12,231 nt of DNA, taken from an uncultured Ilumatobacter sp. Its GTDB lineage: Bacteria; Actinomycetota; Acidimicrobiia; Acidimicrobiales; Ilumatobacteraceae. Below, one piece after another: positions 6,766 through 12,231 of the stretch. The notes under the pieces were generated by a model, which was given only the letters and a program-made list of their open reading frames with translations, searched no databases and was not told the DNA's origin. A program made the translations under genes and the position numbers. Position 1 is the stretch's first letter. Every line of letters begins with the position of its first letter. Location: positions 1 through 12,231 of the forward strand of contig CALAHA010000081.1 in assembly GCA_937891565.1 (NCBI GenBank). The letters run 5' to 3'.

Positions 6766-7179
6766 ATGCACGTTTCTCGCCCGTCAGCAATCGGTGCCGG
6801 GATGCTCTTCACCGGCGCTGGCATCGCCCACTTTGCGAAGCCCGACTTCTTCGAAGCAATCGTGCCCGACTGGATTCCGAATGCGGCACTCGCCAACCGC
6901 CTCAGTGGGGCGGCCGAGTTGGCCTTCGGACTCGCGATGTTGCACCCGCGGACTCGCAAACTCTCAGCGCTCGGGCTCTTCGCATTGACGATCGCCGTGT
7001 TCCCAGCCAACATCGATATGGCCGTCAACCGCGTCGAGCCCCAGGTCGTCGAGGGACAGTTCAGTCGCAGGGTCGGAACTGCGACCGGTCCGCTCAATTG
7101 GGTCCGCCTGCCGCTCCAGCTCCCGCTTTTGTGGTGGCTCTGGAAGGAGTACCGTGCTGCGTCCGTTCCGACCGGCTGA
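6766..7179 (+). CDS. DoxX-like small membrane protein
   Basis: This is a 137-residue integral membrane protein of the DoxX/DoxD-like type. The layout is characteristic: helix 1 (8-23) with GAGIAHFAKPDFF, the loop IVPDWIPN (32-39), a helix rich in small residues, LSGAAELAFGLAML (46-59), the PRTRKLSALGLFALTIAVFPANIDMAV segment (61-87), and a last helix with LPLQLPLLWWLWKEYR (115-130), giving about four membrane segments. Family members are small membrane proteins of poorly defined function; some are linked to thiosulfate oxidation or redox balance, but nothing here fixes a role. The ATG at 6766 is preferred. A TTG at 6745 would add MTRQTQA, which carries no membrane features. Only a weak AGG precedes the ATG, and a CAGACT hexamer lies 6 nt upstream. 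The stop is 9 bp from the stop of the convergent regulator. Confidence 0.85.
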   Translation: MHVSRPSAIGAGMLFTGAGIAHFAKPDFFEAIVPDWIPNAALANRLSGAAELAFGLAMLHPRTRKLSALGLFALTIAVFPANIDMAVNRVEPQVVEGQFSRRVGTATGPLNWVRLPLQLPLLWWLWKEYRAASVPTG

Positions 7180-7188
7180 CCGCTCCGG

Positions 7189-7857
7189 TCAAAGCCGGAT
7201 TTGGGCCGCTGCAGCAACGACGGCAGGACCAAATCGGCGGCCCGGCTGTTTGGTGAGTCGCTCGACCGGACCGCTCACCGAGATGGCCGCCACAATCGTC
7301 CCGTCACCCGAGCGCACTGCAACGCTCACTGATGCTGCCCCGGCCTCGCGCTCGCCGACGCTCTGTAGCCAGCCAGTCTTGGTTGGCTCGCCGGTCAATA
7401 GACGCCCTGACGAGCCGACGTCGATGGGAAGCAACGACCCTTCCGGCACGATCCACCGGAGCCCATGCGACGACTCAAGCGAGAGCACGCACCGCCGCTG
7501 GTTGCCCTCGCGAACGAAGAGTTGAACGGCCTCCCCAGTCGAGTCGCGCAGCGCTGTAGCGATCGGCCGGACAACGTCGACGAGCGGGAATCGTTCGGAT
7601 GATTGCTGACCGAGCGCCACCAGGCCATGACCGAGCTCAAATCTGCCCTCGCCATCGCGGCGCAGCAACCCGTGTACTTCGAGTGAAGTGGCCAGCCGGT
7701 GCGCTGTGGCTCGCGGTAGCCCGGTCGACTGCTGGAGCTGCGACAAGCCCTGCGGCTCGACCGAGACCGCTCGGAGTACGAGCATCGACTTGTCAAGCAC
7801 GCCGACACCCGTGCTCAGAATCTCGGTGACGCCGCAACTGGCCGCTACGCTGTCCAT
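7189..7857 (-). CDS. ndgR: IclR-family regulator, NdgR/LtbR/AreB type, divergent from leuCD
   Basis: This is a 222-residue transcription regulator. Residues 17-65 form the IclR winged helix-turn-helix (GVGVLDKSMLVLRAV, then LSQLQQSTGLPRATAHRLAT as recognition region). The C-terminal effector domain ends with GWLQSVGEREAGAASVSVAV and AAISVSGPVERLTKQPGR, close to Streptomyces NdgR and corynebacterial LtbR as I recall them. Those proteins sit divergent from leuCD and control leucine genes, the same arrangement as here. About 20-25 residues seem to be missing between GSSGRLLTG (148-156) and TGW (161-163), a stretch where IclR proteins normally have a helix and strand of the ligand pocket. The reading frame is intact, so it is not an obvious pseudogene. 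The ATG at 7857 gives the NdgR-like N-terminus; an upstream extension to 7941 would run over the operator and leuC leader. A TATGGT box lies 9 nt before the ATG, with no ribosome binding site. Confidence 0.9.
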   Translation of the reverse strand: MDSVAASCGVTEILSTGVGVLDKSMLVLRAVSVEPQGLSQLQQSTGLPRATAHRLATSLEVHGLLRRDGEGRFELGHGLVALGQQSSERFPLVDVVRPIATALRDSTGEAVQLFVREGNQRRCVLSLESSHGLRWIVPEGSLLPIDVGSSGRLLTGEPTKTGWLQSVGEREAGAASVSVAVRSGDGTIVAAISVSGPVERLTKQPGRRFGPAVVAAAAQIRL

Positions 7858-7866
7858 ATTGCAAGA

Positions 7867-7872
7867 ACCATA
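7867..7872 (-). promoter_or_regulatory. Candidate -10 box of the IclR-family regulator gene
   Basis: TATGGT on the minus strand ends 9 nt before the regulator's ATG. It abuts the 15-bp pseudo-palindrome at 7873-7887, which would lie in the -10/-35 spacer. A protein bound there should block the promoter, so autorepression is likely if the operator call is right. Confidence 0.45.
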
Positions 7873-7887
7873 TCTCACAATGTGGGA
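7873..7887. promoter_or_regulatory. Probable NdgR/IclR operator between regulator and leuC
   Basis: TCTCACA-A-TGTGGGA is a 15-bp pseudo-palindrome with one mismatch between its 7-bp arms and a central A. It is centred 49 nt upstream of the leuC ATG and 23 nt upstream of the regulator ATG. Length and symmetry suit IclR-family operators. Its position would cover the regulator's own promoter and lie just upstream of the leuC promoter, so it could repress or activate leuCD. Confidence 0.6.
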
Positions 7888-7911
7888 ACTGCCGCATCCG
7901 TTCAACTGACG

Positions 7912-7917
7912 TAGAAA
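7912..7917 (+). promoter_or_regulatory. Weak candidate -10 box for leuCD
   Basis: TAGAAA, four of six bases matching TATAAT, ends 11 nt before the leuC ATG. The hexamer at -35 spacing (CTGCCG, 7889-7894) is poor and lies immediately next to the presumed operator. That layout would fit a promoter dependent on an activator, but the evidence is thin. Confidence 0.25.
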
Positions 7918-7928
7918 CCGAGCAACAC

Positions 7929-9353
7929 ATGGGCAAGACACTGCCAGAAAAGGTCTGGGAACGCCACCTGGTCCACTCCGCCGAGGGCGAACCTGAGTTG
8001 CTGTACATCGACCTGCACCTCGTGCATGAAGTCACGAGCCCACAGGCATTCGACGGCCTGCGCCTCACCGGACGGGGCGTACGCCGACCTGATCTCACGC
8101 TCGCCACCGAAGATCACAACGTGCCCACCGAAAACATCGATCAACCGATTGCCGATCCAATCTCGGCGAAACAGATCGACACCCTCCGCGTCAACACCGC
8201 CGAGTTCGGCATCACCAATTTTCCAATGGGCGACCCTGACCAAGGCATCGTCCACGTGATCGGCCCAGAACAGGGCCGCACCATGCCCGGCATGACCATC
8301 GTGTGCGGCGACTCGCACACCGCCACACACGGCGCCTTCGGCGCAATCGCTTTCGGCATTGGTACCAGCGAGGTCGAACATGTTCTCGCTACCCAGACAC
8401 TCCCCCAGAGCCGACCCAAGTGGATGTCGGTCACGGTCGATGGCGAGCTCCAGCCCGGCGCGACTGCCAAGGACATCATCCTTGCGATCCTCGGCGAGAT
8501 CGGCACGAGCGGCGGCATCGGCCACATCATCGAGTACCGCGGCTCTGCCATCCGGGCGCTCTCGATGGAAGGCCGCATGACCGTCTGCAACATGTCGATT
8601 GAAGCTGGCGCCAAGGCCGGGCTTATCGCCCCCGATGCCACAACGTTCGACTACCTCAAAGGCCGCCAGCACGCACCCCAAGGCGCCAACTGGGACGCCG
8701 CAGTAGCCGACTGGAAGACACTCTTCTCGGACGACGACGCAGTGTGGGACGCCGACGTCGTGCTCGACGCCGCACAAATCTCACCGCATGTTTCGTGGGG
8801 CACCAACCCCGGCCAGGTCGGGCCCATCGACCGGCCTATCCCCTCCCCGAGCGACTTCGAGAGCGCAACCGCACAGGAGACCGTGCAGCGCGCACTCGAC
8901 TACATGGGCCTCGAAGCCGGCCAGTCGATGCGCGACGTCAGTGTCGACACCGTGTTCATCGGCTCGTGTACTAACAGCCGGATAGAAGACCTCCGCGCCG
9001 CTGCTGCAGTCATGCAAGGGCGCACCGTCACCGTGCCTCGTGTGATGATCGTTCCCGGCAGCCACCGCGTGAAGGCCCAGGCGATCGAAGAAGGCCTCGA
9101 CAAAATCTTCACAGCGGCCGGCGCTGACTGGCGCGAGCCGGGCTGCTCGATGTGCCTCGCGATGAACCCAGACAAGCTCGCTCCCAAGGAGCGCGCAGCG
9201 TCCACCAGCAACCGCAACTTCGAAGGCCGCCAGGGCCCCGGTGGCCGCACCCACCTCGTCTCGCCTGCCGTCGCCGCTGCAACGGCAATCAAGGGCACGT
9301 TTTGCACACCTGCGGACCTCCCCGTACGCGGCGACACGGAGGTGGCCAAGTGA
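7929..9353 (+). CDS. leuC: 3-isopropylmalate dehydratase large subunit
   Basis: LeuC is the [4Fe-4S] subunit of isopropylmalate isomerase, which with LeuD converts 2-isopropylmalate to 3-isopropylmalate in leucine synthesis. The 474 residues are full length. The three cluster ligands are present: C347 in FIGSCTNSRIEDLR, and C406 and C409 in GCSMCLAMN. Other aconitase-superfamily landmarks are LATEDHNVPT (58-67), VCGDSHTATHGAFGAIAFGIGTSEVEHVLATQ (125-156, given in part: GDSHT, GIGTSEVEH), the glycine-rich TSGGIGHIIEYRG (193-205) and NRNFEGRQGPGGRTHL (428-443). The ATG at 7929 gives the standard N-terminus (GKTLPEKVWERHLV); the only purine support upstream is a poor GAG. The stop overlaps the leuD start by 4 nt (GTGA). 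Control is probably through the divergent IclR-type regulator. Confidence 0.97.
   Translation: MGKTLPEKVWERHLVHSAEGEPELLYIDLHLVHEVTSPQAFDGLRLTGRGVRRPDLTLATEDHNVPTENIDQPIADPISAKQIDTLRVNTAEFGITNFPMGDPDQGIVHVIGPEQGRTMPGMTIVCGDSHTATHGAFGAIAFGIGTSEVEHVLATQTLPQSRPKWMSVTVDGELQPGATAKDIILAILGEIGTSGGIGHIIEYRGSAIRALSMEGRMTVCNMSIEAGAKAGLIAPDATTFDYLKGRQHAPQGANWDAAVADWKTLFSDDDAVWDADVVLDAAQISPHVSWGTNPGQVGPIDRPIPSPSDFESATAQETVQRALDYMGLEAGQSMRDVSVDTVFIGSCTNSRIEDLRAAAAVMQGRTVTVPRVMIVPGSHRVKAQAIEEGLDKIFTAAGADWREPGCSMCLAMNPDKLAPKERAASTSNRNFEGRQGPGGRTHLVSPAVAAATAIKGTFCTPADLPVRGDTEVAK
9338..9345 (+). promoter_or_regulatory. Strong Shine-Dalgarno deciding the leuD GTG start
   Basis: GGAGGTGG lies inside the end of leuC, 4 nt before the GTG at 9350. 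It is the best ribosome binding site in the window and fixes the leuD start at the GTG overlapping the leuC stop, excluding the open frame further upstream. It contrasts with the weak or absent sites of the other genes. Confidence 0.85.
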
Positions 9354-9934
9354 AGTCTGTCCAGATCATCACCGGAACCGGCGTACCGCTGAAGCGCTCC
9401 GACGTCGACACCGACCAGATCATTCCCGCCATCTGGCTCAAGCAAGTCGAGCGCACCGGCTTCGAAAAGGGCCTCTTTTCGGCATGGCGCGACGAGCAGG
9501 GTTTCGTGCTGAACGACGAACGATACGCAGGCGCCAACATCCTCGTCGCTGGCCCGGCCTTCGGTGTTGGCTCGTCCCGCGAGCACGCCGTCTGGGCCAT
9601 CCAGCAGTACGGATTCGATGCAGTCATCGCACCGAGCTTTTCTGACATCTTCCGAAACAACTGCACCAAGAACGGCCTCGTGCCGGTGATCCTTCCCGAG
9701 GCCATCGTCGAAGCGATCTGGGATGCCATCGAGGCCGACGCCGCCACATCGATCGTCGTCGACATGGAACAACTCAAGGTCGAAGTTCCTGCCGCTGGCA
9801 TCGACGAGTCGTTTCCGATGGACGCAGCCACGCAGCACCGCTTTCTCAACGGCCTCGATGACATCGGCATCACGATGACGCACATCGACAAAATTGCGAG
9901 CTTCGAGAACAGCCGCCCTGGTTGGCTCGGCTGA
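9350..9934 (+). CDS. leuD: 3-isopropylmalate dehydratase small subunit
   Basis: LeuD is the swivelling small subunit that closes the isopropylmalate isomerase active site formed with LeuC. The 194 residues match bacterial LeuD. Visible signatures are the N-terminal TGTGVPLKRSDVDTDQIIPA (8-27), the substrate-recognition loop around FEKGLFSAWR (38-47), and the active-site GPAFGVGSSREHAVWAI (68-84), followed by SDIFRNNCTKNGLVPV. The start is GTG at 9350, overlapping the leuC stop and preceded by GGAGGTGG. The frame is open upstream to 9152, but that part reads as a shifted copy of leuC. The stop is followed at once by a perfect 31-nt palindrome that probably bounds the operon. LeuC and LeuD are needed in equal amounts, and the overlap fits coupled translation. 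Confidence 0.97.
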   Translation: MKSVQIITGTGVPLKRSDVDTDQIIPAIWLKQVERTGFEKGLFSAWRDEQGFVLNDERYAGANILVAGPAFGVGSSREHAVWAIQQYGFDAVIAPSFSDIFRNNCTKNGLVPVILPEAIVEAIWDAIEADAATSIVVDMEQLKVEVPAAGIDESFPMDAATQHRFLNGLDDIGITMTHIDKIASFENSRPGWLG

Positions 9935-9965
9935 GTTTCAGTTGGGGTCTGACCCCAACTGAAAC
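9935..9965. terminator. Perfect 31-nt palindrome directly after leuD, possible terminator or repeat element
   Basis: Two 15-nt arms, GTTTCAGTTGGGGTC (9935-9949) and GACCCCAACTGAAAC (9951-9965), are exact reverse complements around a single T. In RNA this gives a stem of about 13 bp with a 5-nt loop. It begins at the base right after the leuD stop codon and ends 24 nt before the next start. No T-run follows on either strand, so it is not a textbook intrinsic terminator. It could stop transcription with help, stabilise the leuCD mRNA 3' end, or be one copy of a dispersed palindromic repeat. Confidence 0.6.
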
Positions 9966-9989
9966 GGGGTGATCGGCCAGAATCGTGCG

Positions 9990-11120
9990 ATGGCAGACAT
10001 CCACGGCACATCCGCTCCCGAATACGGCAAGCTCGGTGAGCTACTGAGCAGCACAATTGACAACGGCAAAGACGTCGGCGCGTCGGTCTCGGTCACCGTC
10101 GACGGTGAAACCGTCGTCGACATCTGGGGCGGCTGGGCCGACGAGGCCAAGACCACCCCGTGGTCTGAGCACACGATCGTCAACGTCTGGTCGACTACCA
10201 AAACAATGACTTTCCTCGCGGCGTTGATTCTCGCTGAGCGCGGCCAGCTTGATTTCCACGAGAAGGTGGCGACCTATTGGCCAGAATTCGCTCAGAATGG
10301 CAAGGCTGACATCGAAGTCCGCCACCTGATGGGCCACACGTCCGGCGTCAGTGCCTGGGAACAGCCCGTCACCACCGAGGACATCTACGACTGGGAGAAG
10401 TCAACGTCGATGCTCGCCGCGCAAGCACCGTGGTGGACACCGGGCGAAGGCTCTGGCTACCACGCACTCAATCAGGGCCATTTAATCGGCGAGGTCATCC
10501 GCCGCATCGACGGCCGAATGCTCGGTGACTTTTTTGCCGAGGAAATAGCGCGTCCCCTCGGGGCCGACTTTCACATCGGGCTCGACCCGGCCGAATTCGA
10601 CCGGGTGTCGAATGTGATTCCGCCGCCGCCGCTTGATTTCGACCTTGCAGCACTCGACCCCAACGGTGTGCTGATCAAGACTTTCACCGGCCCCGCACCG
10701 GGCGCCGAAACGGCCTGGACGCCCGAGTGGCGCCAGGCCTGCATCGGCGCAGCCAACGGCCACGGCAACGCCCGCTCGGTTGCGCGCGTCCAGGCCATCG
10801 TTGCCAACGGTGGCACCGTCGACGGGGTCTCGCTCCTGTCTGCCGACACGATTCAGATGATCTTCGAAGAACAGGCCCACGGTGTCGACCAGGTGCTCGG
10901 CCTCCCGGTGCGCTTCGGGATGGGCTACGCCCTGCACTCCGAAGCAGTCCCGTACCTTCCAGAGGGCAACTACGCCTACTGGGGCGGTTGGGGCGGATCG
11001 TCGATCATTGTCGACATCGACCGCAAGATCAGCTTCGCCTACGTGATGAACCGGATGGACGAAGGGCTGCTTGGCGACATGCGCGGCATCAACCTCGCTC
11101 GAGAGGTCTTCAAGCGCTGA
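9990..11120 (+). CDS. Serine hydrolase, EstB/class C beta-lactamase-like family
   Basis: This 376-residue protein has the beta-lactamase/penicillin-binding fold. The nucleophile motif S68-T-T-K71 follows VNVW; the second motif is Y157-H-A-L-N; and the third position, usually KTG or HxG, reads W331-G-G followed by WGGS. A W-G-G motif is known from the esterase EstB of Burkholderia, so esterase activity is more likely than true beta-lactam resistance. The C-terminal SFAYVMNRM and the RRIDGRMLGDFFAEEIARPLG region (171-191) are typical of the actinobacterial branch. No signal peptide is seen, which suggests a cytoplasmic enzyme. The ATG at 9990 is preferred; a GTG at 9969 would add seven unconserved residues. 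Upstream, CAGAAT ends 6 nt before the ATG and there is no ribosome binding site. The substrate is unknown. Confidence 0.92.
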   Translation: MADIHGTSAPEYGKLGELLSSTIDNGKDVGASVSVTVDGETVVDIWGGWADEAKTTPWSEHTIVNVWSTTKTMTFLAALILAERGQLDFHEKVATYWPEFAQNGKADIEVRHLMGHTSGVSAWEQPVTTEDIYDWEKSTSMLAAQAPWWTPGEGSGYHALNQGHLIGEVIRRIDGRMLGDFFAEEIARPLGADFHIGLDPAEFDRVSNVIPPPPLDFDLAALDPNGVLIKTFTGPAPGAETAWTPEWRQACIGAANGHGNARSVARVQAIVANGGTVDGVSLLSADTIQMIFEEQAHGVDQVLGLPVRFGMGYALHSEAVPYLPEGNYAYWGGWGGSSIIVDIDRKISFAYVMNRMDEGLLGDMRGINLAREVFKR

Positions 11121-11127
11121 TCAGCGC
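11114..11127. repeat. Perfect 14-bp palindrome over the serine hydrolase stop codon
   Basis: GCGCTGATCAGCGC is a perfect palindrome that contains the TGA stop (11118-11120). It lies in the 17-bp gap region between two convergent genes and might act as a small bidirectional end signal. There is no U-tract, so function is uncertain. Confidence 0.3.
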
Positions 11128-11137
11128 AGCCTGAGCG

Positions 11138-12145
11138 TCAGATCTTGACGACCATCTTGCCGGTATTGGCACCAGCGAGGAGCCCAATGAACGCTTCGCC
11201 GGCATTCTCGATGCCTTCGATAACCGTTTCGTCATGCTTGATCGTGCCGTCGGCAAGCCATCCGCCGACCTCGGTGATGAAGTCTTGCATCATGTCCCAG
11301 TGATCGCTCACGATGAAGCCACGCAGGTTCAGTCGCTTGCCGATTGCCAGTGACATGTTGTTCGGGCCCGGTGCCGGCTCGGTGTTGTTGTATGCCGAGA
11401 TCGCTCCGCACAGCGCGACGCGACCCATCGGGTTCAGGGCGTGTATCGCTGCCTGCAGGTGCTCGCCGCCAACGTTGTCGAAGTAGACATCGATGCCGTC
11501 AGGTGCCGCTGCGAACAACTGCTTGGCGACAGGACCGGACTTGTAATTGAAAGCCGAGTCGTAGCCGAGTACGTCGGTCAGCCACGCAACCTTGTCGTCA
11601 GAGCCTGCCGAACCAATGACACGTGAAGCGCCCTTCAGCTTTGCGAGTTGTCCAACGAGTGAGCCAACAGCTCCGGCTGCACCGGACACGAACACAGCGT
11701 CGCCTTCTTTGAACGACGCCACGTCGAGCAGCCCGGCGTAGGCAGTCATTCCTGGCATGCCGAGGACGCCAAGGTTCGCCGACAGCGAAACCCCATCAAT
11801 CACCGCGGCCGGCTGGACAGCCGAGCCTTGGACAATGGCAATCTCACGCCAGCCGAGATTGTGGACAACCTGGCTGCCGACGGGCACTGTGGCCGACTTC
11901 GATTCGATGACTTCGCCCACGGCACCGCCTTCGAGTGGCTGACCGATCTGGAACGGCGCCACGTACGACTTGACGTCATTCATGCGGCCCCGCATGTACG
12001 GGTCGACGGACATGAAACGGTTGGCAATCATGACCTCACCGTCTTGGAGTTCCCGGACGAGCGATTCCGCAACTTCGAAGTTCTCAAGTACCGGAGCGCC
12101 ATTCGGGCGGGAGGCGAGATTGACGTGGCGGGAGGTGCGGGTCAT
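11138..12145 (-). CDS. NADP-dependent oxidoreductase, zinc-free MDR family (CurA/leukotriene B4 dehydrogenase type)
   Basis: This 335-residue medium-chain reductase is of the type that reduces alpha,beta-unsaturated ketones or aldehydes with NADPH. Seen in the sequence: SVDPYMRGRM (46-55), a family hallmark; LGMPGMTAYAGLLDV (128-142); the Rossmann glycine motif SGAAGAVGSLVGQLAK (154-169); VIGSAGSDDK (176-185), where K185 probably contacts the 2'-phosphate of NADP; and YFDNVGGEHL (221-230). The zinc-binding cysteines of alcohol dehydrogenases are absent, as expected. The natural substrate is unknown. E. coli CurA is a relative by family, but orthology is not claimed. The ATG at 12145 is chosen because it starts the conserved N-terminus (SRHVNLASRPNG). 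The frame opens further to 12202, with no conserved content. A TATGGT box lies 6 nt before the ATG, again without a ribosome binding site. The stop is 17 bp from the convergent serine hydrolase. Confidence 0.93.
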   Translation of the reverse strand: MTRTSRHVNLASRPNGAPVLENFEVAESLVRELQDGEVMIANRFMSVDPYMRGRMNDVKSYVAPFQIGQPLEGGAVGEVIESKSATVPVGSQVVHNLGWREIAIVQGSAVQPAAVIDGVSLSANLGVLGMPGMTAYAGLLDVASFKEGDAVFVSGAAGAVGSLVGQLAKLKGASRVIGSAGSDDKVAWLTDVLGYDSAFNYKSGPVAKQLFAAAPDGIDVYFDNVGGEHLQAAIHALNPMGRVALCGAISAYNNTEPAPGPNNMSLAIGKRLNLRGFIVSDHWDMMQDFITEVGGWLADGTIKHDETVIEGIENAGEAFIGLLAGANTGKMVVKI

Positions 12146-12151
12146 AGCCCG

Positions 12152-12178
12152 ACCATACCCAAATCGAGCAGCACTCAA
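12152..12178 (-). promoter_or_regulatory. Candidate promoter of the MDR oxidoreductase gene
   Basis: On the minus strand TTGAGT (12173-12178) is followed after 15 nt by TATGGT (12152-12157), which ends 6 nt before the ATG at 12145. The spacer is short by about 2 nt, but the -10 box is the same hexamer as that of the IclR-family gene. The message would be leaderless or nearly so. Confidence 0.45.
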
Positions 12179-12198
12179 CCGGTCGGCTCCATACCTTC

Positions 12199-12231
12199 TC
12201 AAAGTCCGCTCAAAGTCCGCTCAAAGTCCGC
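12199..12231. repeat. 11-bp tandem direct repeat, at least three copies, cut by the window edge
   Basis: TCAAAGTCCGC occurs three times in exact succession (12199-12209, 12210-12220, 12221-12231) and the array reaches the last base, so more copies may follow. It starts about 20 bp upstream of the presumed -35 of the oxidoreductase gene. The period is close to one helical turn, so repeated protein contacts on one DNA face are possible; replication slippage alone would also explain it. Confidence 0.75.

Noticed and set aside
6682..6771. 30-residue N-terminal extension of the FKBP lipoprotein
   Set aside because: It would bury the signal peptide and lipobox inside the protein; the start at 6681 gives a normal lipoprotein signal.
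7902..8777. 291-residue open frame on the - strand antisense to leuC
   Set aside because: No conserved domain, no ribosome binding site, and it covers the N-terminal half of intact leuC.
8900..9883. 327-residue open frame on the - strand antisense to leuC and leuD
   Set aside because: It spans the leuC-leuD junction on the opposite strand and has no recognisable motif. It mirrors codon bias of the real genes.
9935..9965. Textbook rho-independent terminator after leuD
   Set aside because: The stem is perfect, but there is no T-run after either arm; it is listed as a palindrome with possible terminator role only.
9990..11120. Antibiotic-resistance beta-lactamase
   Set aside because: The third motif is W-G-G and there is no signal peptide; esterase-type family membership is the better reading.
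12199..12231. CRISPR array at the right edge
   Set aside because: The repeat units are 11 bp, directly adjacent and without spacers, so this is a simple tandem repeat.

Overview
The window is chromosomal, high-GC DNA carrying ordinary housekeeping and metabolic genes. An actinobacterium is likely, probably from the Acidimicrobiia (Ilumatobacter-like). Supporting signs are a NdgR/LtbR-type IclR regulator divergent from leuCD, a short GreA with actinobacterial spacing, an F420/LuxA-type oxidoreductase, and several genes that look leaderless. The class-level placement is inference from protein style, not a database result. No mobile element, tRNA, rRNA or CRISPR array is visible.

Layout. The left edge holds the C-terminal part of a luciferase-like oxidoreductase (+). 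It converges on the leuB-ilvE operon (-) across about 140 bp rich in GC hairpins. A divergent promoter region separates leuB from a + strand operon of greA, an alpha/beta hydrolase and an AarF/ABC1-family kinase-like protein, joined by 4-bp or near-zero junctions. That operon converges on a lipoprotein with two FKBP domains (-), which is divergent from a small DoxX-like membrane protein (+). The DoxX-like gene converges, with a 9-bp gap, on an IclR regulator (-) that is divergent from leuC-leuD (+). A perfect 31-nt palindrome starts at the base after the leuD stop and is followed by an EstB/class C beta-lactamase-like serine hydrolase (+). This converges on a zinc-free NADP-dependent medium-chain reductase (-). 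An 11-bp tandem repeat runs off the right edge.

How the genes work together. LeuC and LeuD (isopropylmalate isomerase), LeuB (isopropylmalate dehydrogenase) and IlvE (branched-chain aminotransferase) cover the last steps of leucine synthesis. They are split into two clusters about 5 kb apart with unrelated genes between. The IclR protein is the obvious candidate regulator of leuCD, and a 15-bp pseudo-palindrome in the shared intergenic region is its likely operator. leuA and ilvBNCD are not in the window.

No clearly new multi-gene system is present. The points most worth a second look are a shortened ligand-binding domain in the NdgR-like regulator, a recurring TANNNT box 6-9 nt before start codons (leaderless transcription), the 31-nt palindrome after leuD, the edge tandem repeat, and the degenerate second FKBP domain.
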